Below are positions 55,539-63,451 of a stretch of 64,000 bases of DNA, piece after piece. Position 1 is the stretch's first letter, and every line of letters begins with the position of its first letter. The notes beneath the pieces are model-generated. The model made no database searches and was not told where the DNA came from. It saw only the letters and a list, made by a program, of their open reading frames with translations. The DNA comes from Streptomyces sp. DG1A-41 (GTDB lineage Bacteria > Actinomycetota > Actinomycetes > Streptomycetales > Streptomycetaceae): NCBI RefSeq assembly GCF_037055355.1, contig NZ_CP146350.1:2131001-2195000 (forward strand). The letters are read 5' to 3'. The position numbers and the translations under genes are program-made.

Positions 55539-55548
55539 CCGAGCCGAG

Positions 55549-56280
55549 TTATCCTACGGCCGTTCCGAACACTGTGCCCAGGGCGTACGTCACACCGGCC
55601 GCCGCACCTCCCAGGAACAGCTGCCGCAGCCCGCTGTACCACCAGGTGCGTGCCGTCACCTTGGCCACGACCGCGCCGCACAGGAAGAGGCCGAACAGAG
55701 CCAGCAGCACGGCCGGCCAGAGGCTGCTCGCACCCAGCAGGTACGGCAGTACGGGAATCAGCGCGCCCAGCGCGAAGGAGCCGAAGCTCGACACCGCGGC
55801 CACGGTGGGCGAGGGCAGATCGCCGGGATCGATGCCCAGCTCCTCCCGGGCGTGGATCTCCAGCGCCTGCTCGGGGTCCTTCGACAGCTGCCGGGCGACC
55901 TCACTGGCCAGCCGCGGCTCGACTCCTCTCGCCCGGTAGAGCGCGGCGAGCTCGGCCTCCTCGCACTTCGGGTGCTTGCGCAGCTCGCGCCGCTCCACGT
56001 CCAGCTCCGCCTCGACGAGCTCACGCTGCGAGGCGACGGAGGTGTACTCGCCGGCGGCCATCGAGAAGGCGCCGGCGGCCAGGCCCGCGAGTCCACTGAG
56101 GACGACGGTGTGCTGACTGACCGAGCCACCCGCGACACCGGTCATCAGGGCCAGGTTGGAGACGAGGCCGTCCATCGCACCGAACACCGCGGGGCGCAGC
56201 CAGCCGCCGTTCACATCCCGGTGGGTGTGGTTGTCGCGGTGCGCCTCGTGGAGCGCCGCCTCGGTCTCGATGATGGCCAT
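55549..56280 (-). CDS. VIT1/CCC1-type iron/manganese transporter
   Basis: A 243-residue membrane protein of the vacuolar iron transporter family. It has five likely membrane helices: two near the N-terminus (GAMDGLVSNLALMTGVAGG; SGLAGLAAGAFSMAAGEY) with the conserved Asp, Gly and Glu residues, a cytoplasmic metal-binding helical region (about 75-140, Glu-rich ERRELRKHPKCEEAEL), and three C-terminal helices. Family members move Fe2+ or Mn2+ out of the cytoplasm, using a proton gradient. ATG at 56280; a possible iron-box lies about 100 bp upstream. Confidence 0.9.
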   Translation of the reverse strand: MAIIETEAALHEAHRDNHTHRDVNGGWLRPAVFGAMDGLVSNLALMTGVAGGSVSQHTVVLSGLAGLAAGAFSMAAGEYTSVASQRELVEAELDVERRELRKHPKCEEAELAALYRARGVEPRLASEVARQLSKDPEQALEIHAREELGIDPGDLPSPTVAAVSSFGSFALGALIPVLPYLLGASSLWPAVLLALFGLFLCGAVVAKVTARTWWYSGLRQLFLGGAAAGVTYALGTVFGTAVG

Positions 56281-56380
56281 GAAAGATCCCCGATTCCCTT
56301 ACCGAGCAGGCTTCTTTGGACAAGTTCCAGATTTTTACAACAGCCAAAGTACGCCGTGAATTCCGGCGCCGCCAGCAAGG

Positions 56381-56399
56381 AAAGGCTGCGCTAACCTGC
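56381..56399. promoter_or_regulatory. Weak DtxR/IdeR iron-box-like sequence
   Basis: AAAGGCTGCGCTAACCTGC agrees at 12 of 19 positions with the DtxR-type consensus TTAGGTTAGGCTAACCTAA, with an exact GCTAACCT half. It is between the VIT transporter and the first ADP-ribosylglycohydrolase gene. Confidence 0.3.
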
Positions 56400-56506
56400 G
56401 GTTTTACCCTCTGCGCTCACTTGATGATGATCTCGCACAGATGTCGACCGGGTGATGCTGTGGTTCCCGAGGCTCGGGCCGGCCGCCGGAGTGGGACACA
56501 TTCCGT

Positions 56507-57568
56507 ATGGCATCCATCGCCTGTATCCCCTCCGTCCCGGCGCCCGGGGACGCCGCCGAACTCCGCGCACGGGCCCGCGGCGCACTGCTCGGCCTGGCCG
56601 TCGGCGACGCGCTCGGGGCTCCGGCCGAGAACATGAAGCCCTCCGAGATCCGCGCGCGGTGGGGCCGTATCACCGGATACGTCGCCGAGCACCCCGCCGG
56701 CACGGACGACACCGAGTACGCGATCTTCTCCGGCCTCCTCCTGGCCCGGCACGGCTCGGCACTGACCCCCGCGCACGTGGAAGCGGCCTGGCATGAATGG
56801 ATCGCCGACCGCGACGAGGGCCCCTTCCGGGGCGCCGGCTTCAGCGAACGCGGCACCCTGGAGAACCTCCGCCGTGGCCTGGCGGCCCCCATCTCCGCCC
56901 AGCACCGGCACGCCTGGAGCGACGGTCTGGCCATGCGCGCGGCCCCCTTCGGGGTGTTCGCGCCCGGCCGCCCGGCGGAGGCGGCCCGGCTGGTGGCGAT
57001 CGACGGCTCGGTGAGCCATGACGGCGAGGGCATCTACGGCGGCCAGGCGGTGGCGGCGGGCGTGGCGGCGGCGATGGCGGGCGCCCAGCCGGTCGCGGTC
57101 GTGGCCGCCGCCCTCGCGGTCGTGCCCGACGACTCCTGGACGGCCCGCTGCCTGCGCCGCGCGGTGGCGGTGGCCCACCGCGGCGAACGCGCGGTCCGCT
57201 CCGCGGTCGTCATCGGCGGCTACCCCTGGACCGACCTGGCCCCCGAGGCGGTCGCCCTCGCCTTCGGCGCGTACGCGGCGGCCGACGGCGACTTCGGACA
57301 GTCCGTCCTGACGGCGGTGAACATGGGCCGCGACGCGGACACGACGGCGGCGGTCGCGGGCGCCCTGGCGGGCGCGACGCGGGGTGTGTCGGCGATCCCG
57401 AAGGCCTGGACGACCCCCATCGGCCCGGTCCGCGGCCGGTGCCTGCCGGCGATGGCGGGCTACCACGTACTGGACGTGGCGGACCTGCTGACACCGGCGG
57501 TACGCGACGAGGAGCCGGTGCCGACGGACTTCGCCCTGGCGGGCGACGGAACGGAGGCCCCCTCATGA
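56507..57568 (+). CDS. ADP-ribosylglycohydrolase family protein 1
   Basis: A 353-residue ARH/DraG-fold protein. GALLGLAVGDALGAPAE opens the fold, the first metal motif is GTDDTEYAIF (Thr66, Asp67, Asp68, Thr69), and the second is NMGRDADTTAAVAGALAG. All metal ligands typical of two-magnesium ARH enzymes are present, so hydrolase activity is likely, either on ADP-ribosylated protein or small ADP-ribose or nucleoside compounds. First of four paralogues; the next gene begins in its stop codon (ATGA). The ATG at 56507 has no strong ribosome binding site. Confidence 0.9.
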   Translation: MASIACIPSVPAPGDAAELRARARGALLGLAVGDALGAPAENMKPSEIRARWGRITGYVAEHPAGTDDTEYAIFSGLLLARHGSALTPAHVEAAWHEWIADRDEGPFRGAGFSERGTLENLRRGLAAPISAQHRHAWSDGLAMRAAPFGVFAPGRPAEAARLVAIDGSVSHDGEGIYGGQAVAAGVAAAMAGAQPVAVVAAALAVVPDDSWTARCLRRAVAVAHRGERAVRSAVVIGGYPWTDLAPEAVALAFGAYAAADGDFGQSVLTAVNMGRDADTTAAVAGALAGATRGVSAIPKAWTTPIGPVRGRCLPAMAGYHVLDVADLLTPAVRDEEPVPTDFALAGDGTEAPS

Positions 57569-58773
57569 CGCCGCACGAACCGGCAGCCGCCGACGGCGAA
57601 GTCGCCCCACGGGAGACCAGGACCCCTCGGGTGACAGTTGCGGGCGGTGCGCGGGTGGGAGACAAAAAGGCCGAAGGCCTCCTGCTCGGACTCGCCGCAG
57701 GGGACGCGGCAGGCTGGCCGGCGGCCCGCCACAGAGCCGCCCGCATGCCCGACTGGACCCGCCGCCTCACCCGCGAACTGGACACCTTCGCCGAGCACAA
57801 CGCCACGACCACCCTCCCCGTTCCCATCGCCCTGAACCAACCCCCCGAGCCCCTCCGCCTGGGCCCCTCCGACGACGCCGAATGGGCGGCCTTCGCCGCG
57901 GAAGCCCTCCTCCGAGCCGGCGACGACACCGCCTTCAACGACCTCAGCCGGGAACGCCGCACCCGAGCCGCGATCGACCTCACCTGGAACGCCATCGCCT
58001 GCGAGGTGGCCGCGGCAGCGGACCGCGCTCCGGAGATCGAGTCCGCCGTCCTCCCCCTGCGCGCCCGCATCTCCGTCCGCGCCGGCCTCGGCAACCTCGC
58101 CACCGGCCTGCGCCCGCCCGCCACCGGCCACGACAACCCCCACTACTTCGACGACGCGGCCTGCGTACGCGCCTGCGTCCTGGCCGTGGCCCACCCGGGC
58201 GACCCCCGACGCGCCGCCGACCTCGCCGAGTTCGACGCCCGCTACACCCAGGACGGCGACGGCGTCCACGGCGCCCGGGCGATGGCGGCGGCCCTCGCCC
58301 TCGCCCTGGCCGGCGCGGACGTCGACGCCTGCGTCACGGCGGCCCTCGCCGAACTCCCCGAGGAGACGGAGATCGGCCGCAACGCCCGGCACGCCCTGAA
58401 GCTCGCGGCCGACGCGGACAGCGCCTTCTCCCTGGTCCCGCCCCTGGAACACCAGATCGTCGACCACGTCTACAGCTACGGCATCGCCGCCGCCGAAACG
58501 GTCCCGGTCGCCCTAGCCCTGGCCACAGCGGCCCGCGGCCGCATCGCGGAGGCGGTCCCGGCGGCGGCCTGCCTGTCCCGCGTCGCGGACTCCGCCCCGG
58601 CCCTGGCGGGCGCCCTCACCGGCGCGCTGGGCGGCGGCGCCTCGATCCCGGCCTCCTGGCGGGAGACCTGCCGCACCCTCTCCGGCTGCGTCCTCCCCCG
58701 CCTCACCGGCACCGACCTCGTGGAACTCGCCGAACTCCTGGAAGCCGCACAACCGGCCCGCCCCGGTGGATGA
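57565..58773 (+). CDS. ADP-ribosylglycohydrolase family protein 2, degenerate metal site
   Basis: A 402-residue ARH paralogue. The N-terminal glycine block is GLLLGLAAGDAAGWPAAR, but the first metal motif reads PSDDAEWAAF and the second LSRVADSAPALAGALTGAL, in both cases without the full set of TDDT and DxDT/S ligands. It may be catalytically weak or have a scaffold or regulatory role. The ATG at 57565 overlaps the stop of the preceding gene, with GGAGGC 10 bp upstream, so both are coupled. Confidence 0.85.
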   Translation: MTPHEPAAADGEVAPRETRTPRVTVAGGARVGDKKAEGLLLGLAAGDAAGWPAARHRAARMPDWTRRLTRELDTFAEHNATTTLPVPIALNQPPEPLRLGPSDDAEWAAFAAEALLRAGDDTAFNDLSRERRTRAAIDLTWNAIACEVAAAADRAPEIESAVLPLRARISVRAGLGNLATGLRPPATGHDNPHYFDDAACVRACVLAVAHPGDPRRAADLAEFDARYTQDGDGVHGARAMAAALALALAGADVDACVTAALAELPEETEIGRNARHALKLAADADSAFSLVPPLEHQIVDHVYSYGIAAAETVPVALALATAARGRIAEAVPAAACLSRVADSAPALAGALTGALGGGASIPASWRETCRTLSGCVLPRLTGTDLVELAELLEAAQPARPGG

Positions 58774-58780
58774 TGCGGCC

Positions 58781-59950
58781 ATGAAGCCCAAACCGCACCA
58801 AAACGCCACACTGGACGAGCGGATCACCGGAGCCCTGGTCGGAGCCGCCGTCGGCGACGCCCTCGGCGGCCCCGTGGAGGGCTACTCGCCCGAGCAGATC
58901 CTGGAACGCCACGGCGGCCGCGTCCACGGCATCGTCGGCCCCTGGCACGGCGAGGCCTGGCGCACCGCCCGTCCCCTCGCCCCGTACCACAAGGGCGACG
59001 GCCACGTCACCGACGACACCTTGATGACCCACGCCCTGATCCGGGTCTACGCACGGGTCCGCGACCACCTCGACGCCTACGCGGTCGCCGACCACCTGGT
59101 CCCCGACCTCATGACCGAGCCGCGCTGGATCCCGGAACTGGAGACCGAGGCGCTCCCGCTGCACCGCATCTTCCTGGCGGAGAAATGGCTGGTGACGAGG
59201 ATCCACTACGGCCATGCCGACCCACGCGAGGCCGGCACCGGCAACATCGTCAACTGCGGTGCGGCGATGTACATGCCCCCGGTCGGCCTGGTCAACGCCG
59301 CCAACCCGCGGGCGGCCTACGCCGAGGCCCTCGACATCGCCGGCGCGCACCAGTCGTCGTACGGCCGCGAGGCGGCGGGCGTCCTGGCCGCGGCGGTCGC
59401 GGCGGCGTGCACCCCGGGAGCCACCCCGGACTCGGTCGTCTCGGCCTGCCTGTCCCTGGCGAAGGACGGCACGCGCACCGCCATCGAGCGGGTCTGCGAG
59501 AAGGCCTCCCGCCACACGGACTTCGAGTCGGCGCTGGGCCCCCTGCGCGAGGCGGTCGCCCCCTACGACACGGTGGGCCCCGACTACCGCGCCCCTTCCC
59601 TCGGCGCCCGTCGCCCCTCCCGCCTCCACGCGATCGAGGAACTCCCCGTAGCCCTGGGCATGTTGCTCGTGGCCCGGGGCGACTACCGCCACGCGGTCCT
59701 CGGCGCCGTCAACTACGGACGCGACTGCGACTCCATCGCCACGATGGCCGGCGCCCTGGCCGGCGCCCTCGGCTCTCCGATCCCCCAGGACTGGGCCAAG
59801 ACGGTCGCGGAGGCCAGCCGCCTGGACCTCTGGGAACCGGCCACGACCCTCACGGCCGTGACCCGCGAGATCTTCACCCGAGACACCTCCCGCCGCCGCA
59901 CCCACGAACACGCCTTCGCATCCCTCGGAGGCCCGGAATGCTCCGCCTGA
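58781..59950 (+). CDS. ADP-ribosylglycohydrolase family protein 3
   Basis: A 389-residue ARH paralogue with canonical motifs: GALVGAAVGDALGGPVEGY, HVTDDTLMT (Thr77 to Thr80) and NYGRDCDSIATMAGALAGAL. This set predicts an intact metal centre. The ATG at 58781 has GGTGGA 10 bp upstream; a GTG at 58766 in frame would overlap the previous stop and is an alternative. Its last 13 bp overlap the fourth paralogue's start. Confidence 0.9.
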   Translation: MKPKPHQNATLDERITGALVGAAVGDALGGPVEGYSPEQILERHGGRVHGIVGPWHGEAWRTARPLAPYHKGDGHVTDDTLMTHALIRVYARVRDHLDAYAVADHLVPDLMTEPRWIPELETEALPLHRIFLAEKWLVTRIHYGHADPREAGTGNIVNCGAAMYMPPVGLVNAANPRAAYAEALDIAGAHQSSYGREAAGVLAAAVAAACTPGATPDSVVSACLSLAKDGTRTAIERVCEKASRHTDFESALGPLREAVAPYDTVGPDYRAPSLGARRPSRLHAIEELPVALGMLLVARGDYRHAVLGAVNYGRDCDSIATMAGALAGALGSPIPQDWAKTVAEASRLDLWEPATTLTAVTREIFTRDTSRRRTHEHAFASLGGPECSA

Positions 59951-61374
59951 CCTGGGTCCAGCCGGAAGACCTCCTCGGCCACGAACTCCGCCAGGCGACC
60001 CAGGACGGCCGCGAACCAAAAGCAATCGCAGCCCGCTGGCGCTCGGCGGGCGGCCCAGAGGCCCCCGCCACCGCAGGCGCATCCCCCACCCCGGCGTCCC
60101 GCTACCTCCGCCAACTGGCAGAAGACCTCCTGGACGAACTGGCGGACCTGCCCAGCGCCTTGGCGGACGACGAGCCAACGGACCTGGAGAAGATCAGGTC
60201 GCTATGCCCCGAATGGCCACCTAGCCGCGGGCAGTCGTGCCACTGGGGCGGCACCCGTCCCGAAGAGGGCGGCACCCCGCCGGCGCGGGCGAGCGCCCCA
60301 ACCTCGACCCCGGCCACACCCGAGCAGCACTTGGAATCCGCCTGGCTAGGCCGAGCCGTCGGCTGCCTCCTAGGCAAACCAGTGGAAAAACTCCCCCTGG
60401 AAGCCATCCGCCAACTGGCCAAGTCCACCGGCAACTGGCCCCTCACCACCTACTTCACAGCCCGCGGCGTCCCCGAAGAACTCCTCGCCGCACACCCCTG
60501 GAACCGCCGCTCGGAAAAAACCTCCCTCGCCGAAAACATCGACGGCATGCCCGAGGACGACGACCTCAGCTACCCCCTCCTCAACCTCATCCTCCTCCAA
60601 CGCCACGGCAAATCCTTCACCCCCACGGACGTGGCCCGCACCTGGCTCGACGAACTCCCCGCCGGCCGCACCTTCACCGCCGAACGCATCGCCTACCGCA
60701 ACCTCCTCACCGGCCTGGAACCCCCGCGCACCGCCCGCCACCGTAACCCCTTCCGCGAATGGATCGGCGCCCTGATCCGCGCCGACGTCCACGGCTGGAC
60801 CAACCCCGGCGACCCGGCCGCCGCCGCGGAACAGGCCCACCGCGACGCCACCCTCACCCACACCGCCAACGGCGTCTACGCGGCGATGTTCACGGCGGCC
60901 ACCATCGCGAAGGCCGCGACAGGCGGACACGACGTCCACGACTGCCTGCGCACCGGCCTCACCGTCGTCCCGCCAGGCTCCCGCCTCGCCCGAGCCGTCC
61001 ACCACGCCATCCAACTGGCCCAGGAACACGACGACTTCGACACGATCGTCGACGCACTGCACGCCACCCACGCCGGCACCCACCACTGGGTGCACGCCGT
61101 CCCCAACACCGCCCTCATCGCCGCCGCCCTCACTCACGCCGACGGCGACTTCTCCGCCTCGATCTGCCGCGCCGTGAGCGGCGGCTGGGACACCGACTCC
61201 AACGGCGCGACCGCCGGCAGCATCGCGGGCCTGCTGACCGGCGACCCCGCGGCCCTGCCCGGCCACTGGACGGCCCCCCTGAAGAACCGCCTGTCCACCT
61301 CCATCGGCGACTTCAACGGCATCGGCTTCGACACCCTCGCCCACCTCACACACCGGGAGACCCACCGCTCATGA
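59938..61374 (+). CDS. ADP-ribosylglycohydrolase family protein 4, with N-terminal extension
   Basis: A 478-residue ARH paralogue. Residues 1-130 form an extra, Pro/Ala-rich N-terminal region with a helical part (LRQLAEDLLDELADL). The ARH fold then begins at LESAWLGRAVGCLLGKPVEK. The first metal motif is PEDDDLSY in place of TDDT, and the second is SGGWDTDSNGATAGSIAGLL, so the ligand set differs from paralogues 1 and 3 but stays acidic. GGAG lies 7 bp before the ATG at 59938. Coupled to the CoA-transferase gene by ATGA. Confidence 0.87.
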   Translation: MLRLTWVQPEDLLGHELRQATQDGREPKAIAARWRSAGGPEAPATAGASPTPASRYLRQLAEDLLDELADLPSALADDEPTDLEKIRSLCPEWPPSRGQSCHWGGTRPEEGGTPPARASAPTSTPATPEQHLESAWLGRAVGCLLGKPVEKLPLEAIRQLAKSTGNWPLTTYFTARGVPEELLAAHPWNRRSEKTSLAENIDGMPEDDDLSYPLLNLILLQRHGKSFTPTDVARTWLDELPAGRTFTAERIAYRNLLTGLEPPRTARHRNPFREWIGALIRADVHGWTNPGDPAAAAEQAHRDATLTHTANGVYAAMFTAATIAKAATGGHDVHDCLRTGLTVVPPGSRLARAVHHAIQLAQEHDDFDTIVDALHATHAGTHHWVHAVPNTALIAAALTHADGDFSASICRAVSGGWDTDSNGATAGSIAGLLTGDPAALPGHWTAPLKNRLSTSIGDFNGIGFDTLAHLTHRETHRS

Positions 61375-62558
61375 CCGCGCCCCTCACCGGCCTCCGCGTC
61401 CTGGACCTCGCCACCCTCTTCGCCGGGCCGCTCGCCGCCACCCTGCTCGGCGACTTCGGCGCGGAGGTCGTCAAGGTCGAGCACCCGGCGAAACCGGACC
61501 CGTCCCGCGGCCACGGCCCGTCGAAGGACGGCGTGGGCCTGTGGTGGAAGATGCTCGGCCGCAACAAGCGCACCATCACCCTCGACCTGTCGAAGCCCGG
61601 CGGCCGCACCACCCTCCTGCGCCTCGCCACCGGCGCCGACGTGATCATCGAGAACTTCCGCCCCGGCACCCTGGAGAAGTGGGACCTGGGCTGGCCGGAG
61701 CTGTCGGCCGTCAACCCCCGCCTGGTCCTGGCCCGCGTCACCGGCTTCGGCCAGTTCGGCCCCTACGCGCACCGCCCCGGCTTCGGCACCCTCGCCGAGG
61801 CGATGAGCGGCTTCGCCGCGATCACCGGCGAACCGGACGCGCCCCCGACGCTCCCGCCGTTCGGCCTGGCCGACTCCATCACGGGCCTGACGACGGCGTA
61901 CGCCGTGCTGACGGCGCTCGCCGCCCGGGACAGGACCGGCGAGGGCCAGGTCGTCGACATGGCTCTGATCGAACCGATCCTGGCCGCGCTCGGCCCCCAG
62001 CCCCTCTGGTACGACCAGCTCGGCCACGTCCAGCCCCGCACCGGCAACCGCTCCCCCAACAACGCCCCGCGCGGCGTCTACCGCACCGCGGACGGCACCT
62101 GGGTCGCCGTCTCGACGTCGGCCCAGTCGGTCGCGGAACGCGTGATGCGTCTGGTGGGCCGCCCGGAACTGATCGACGAGCCGTGGTTCGCCACGGGCGC
62201 CGACCGCGCCCGCCACGCCGACGTCCTGGACGAGGCGGTCGGCTCCTGGATCGCCGCACGCACCCGCACGGACGTTCTGTCGGCCTTCGAGAAGGCCGAG
62301 GCGGCCGTTGCCCCCGTCCAGGACATCCGGGACGTGATGGCGGACCCGCAGTACCAGGCCCTGAACACCATCACCACCGTCGACGACCCGGAACTGGGCC
62401 CCCTGCGCATGCAGAACGTCCTCTTCCGGCTCTCCGCCACGCCCGGCGCGATCCGCTGGGCCGGCCGCCCCCACGGCGCGGACACCGACGAGGTCCTCAC
62501 CGAACTGGGCCTGTCCCCGGCCGACCTCACGGCGCTGCGCGCGGAGGGCGCCCTGTGA
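61371..62558 (+). CDS. CaiB/BaiF family CoA-transferase
   Basis: A 395-residue class III CoA-transferase that moves CoA between carboxylic acids. Features: GLRVLDLATLFAGPLAATLLGDFGA at the N-terminus, VKVEHP, GRNKRTITLDLSKPGG, NFRPGTLEKWDLG, and the catalytic Asp in FGLADSITG. Length is normal. Substrate unknown. With the following CitE-like gene it could activate and split a dicarboxylic or hydroxy acid, as in itaconate or citramalate pathways. Overlaps neighbours at both ends (ATGA, GTGA), so it belongs to the same operon as the ARH genes. Confidence 0.92.
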   Translation: MTAPLTGLRVLDLATLFAGPLAATLLGDFGAEVVKVEHPAKPDPSRGHGPSKDGVGLWWKMLGRNKRTITLDLSKPGGRTTLLRLATGADVIIENFRPGTLEKWDLGWPELSAVNPRLVLARVTGFGQFGPYAHRPGFGTLAEAMSGFAAITGEPDAPPTLPPFGLADSITGLTTAYAVLTALAARDRTGEGQVVDMALIEPILAALGPQPLWYDQLGHVQPRTGNRSPNNAPRGVYRTADGTWVAVSTSAQSVAERVMRLVGRPELIDEPWFATGADRARHADVLDEAVGSWIAARTRTDVLSAFEKAEAAVAPVQDIRDVMADPQYQALNTITTVDDPELGPLRMQNVLFRLSATPGAIRWAGRPHGADTDEVLTELGLSPADLTALRAEGAL

Positions 62559-63379
62559 CTGCGGCGTTCCCGCTCACCTGGCTCTACGCCCCGGGCGACC
62601 GCCCCCACGTGGTGGCCAAGGCCCTCACCTCCGGCGCCGACATCGTCGTCGTCGACCTGGAGGACGCGGTCGCCCCCGACCGGAAGGCGTACGCCCGTGC
62701 CGCCACCGCCGAGCTGCTCGCCGAGCTGCCGCCGGTGCCGGTCCACGTCCGCGTCAACGCCCTGGACAGCCCCTGGGCCGGACTGGACCTCGCCGCCGTG
62801 GCCCCGGCTCCCGGCCTCTGCGCCCTGCGGCTCCCCAAGATCACCTCGCCCGCCGAGGTCGTCCGGATCGCCCAGCACGCCGTGCCCACCGGGCTGCCCC
62901 TGTACGCCCTCCTGGAGACGGCCCTCGGCGTGGAACAGGCGTACGCCGTCGCCACGGCCCACCCGTCCCTGCGGGGCATCGCGCTCGGGGAGGCGGATCT
63001 ACGGGCCGACCTGGGCGTATGTGAGGACGCGGGGCTCGACTGGTCCCGCTCCCGGGTGATCGTGGCCGCCCGGGCCGCGGGTCTGCCGCCGCCGGCGCAG
63101 TCGGTCCACCCGGACGTCCGCGACGTGGAGGGGCTGGCCGCCTCCTGTGCCCATGGCCGCGCCCTGGGCTTTCTGGGCCGGGCCGCGATCCACCCCCGCC
63201 AGCTCCCGGTCATCGAGCGGGCCTTCCTCCCCACGGAGGAGGAGATCGAGCAAGCGGAGACGATCGTCAAGGCTGCTGCTGCGGAGCAGGGCGGCCAGGC
63301 CCTCCTGGACGGCCGCTTCATCGACACGGCCGTGGCGACGGCGGCCCAGCGCACCCTGTTCCTGGCACGCCGCCGCTGA
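62555..63379 (+). CDS. CitE/HpcH-type CoA-ester lyase
   Basis: A 274-residue TIM-barrel protein of the citrate lyase beta/malyl-CoA lyase family. Key blocks are LYAPGDRPHVVAKAL, VVVDLEDAVAPDRK (metal-binding acid region), VRVNALDSPWAG, ALLETALGVEQAY (catalytic Glu), and QSVHPDVRDVEG with AIHPRQLPVI. Stand-alone members cleave or hydrolyse 3-hydroxyacyl-CoA thioesters such as citramalyl- or malyl-CoA. The GTG at 62555 overlaps the CoA-transferase stop, suggesting consecutive reactions. Last gene of the six-gene operon; a terminator follows. Confidence 0.92.
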   Translation: MTAAFPLTWLYAPGDRPHVVAKALTSGADIVVVDLEDAVAPDRKAYARAATAELLAELPPVPVHVRVNALDSPWAGLDLAAVAPAPGLCALRLPKITSPAEVVRIAQHAVPTGLPLYALLETALGVEQAYAVATAHPSLRGIALGEADLRADLGVCEDAGLDWSRSRVIVAARAAGLPPPAQSVHPDVRDVEGLAASCAHGRALGFLGRAAIHPRQLPVIERAFLPTEEEIEQAETIVKAAAAEQGGQALLDGRFIDTAVATAAQRTLFLARRR

Positions 63380-63400
63380 CACCGCCCATCCCGGAAAACG

Positions 63401-63434
63401 CCGAGGGCGCCCGGCGATCTTCGGGCGCCCTCGG
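63401..63434. terminator. Bidirectional terminator between CoA-ester lyase gene and lgt
   Basis: CCGAGGGCGCCCG pairs perfectly with CGGGCGCCCTCGG (13 bp) with an 8-nt loop, between converging genes. Confidence 0.9.
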
Positions 63435-63451
63435 TCGCATACGGCAGACGA

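Larger units (their letters stand above)
55168..55548. other. Non-coding leader region between VIT gene and gltB
   Basis: No gene is supported in these 381 bp. The gltB-proximal part holds a GlnR-like site (55230-55256); the distal part holds overlapping AT-richer inverted repeats (55504-55538). Frames through it lack codon bias. Confidence 0.6.
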
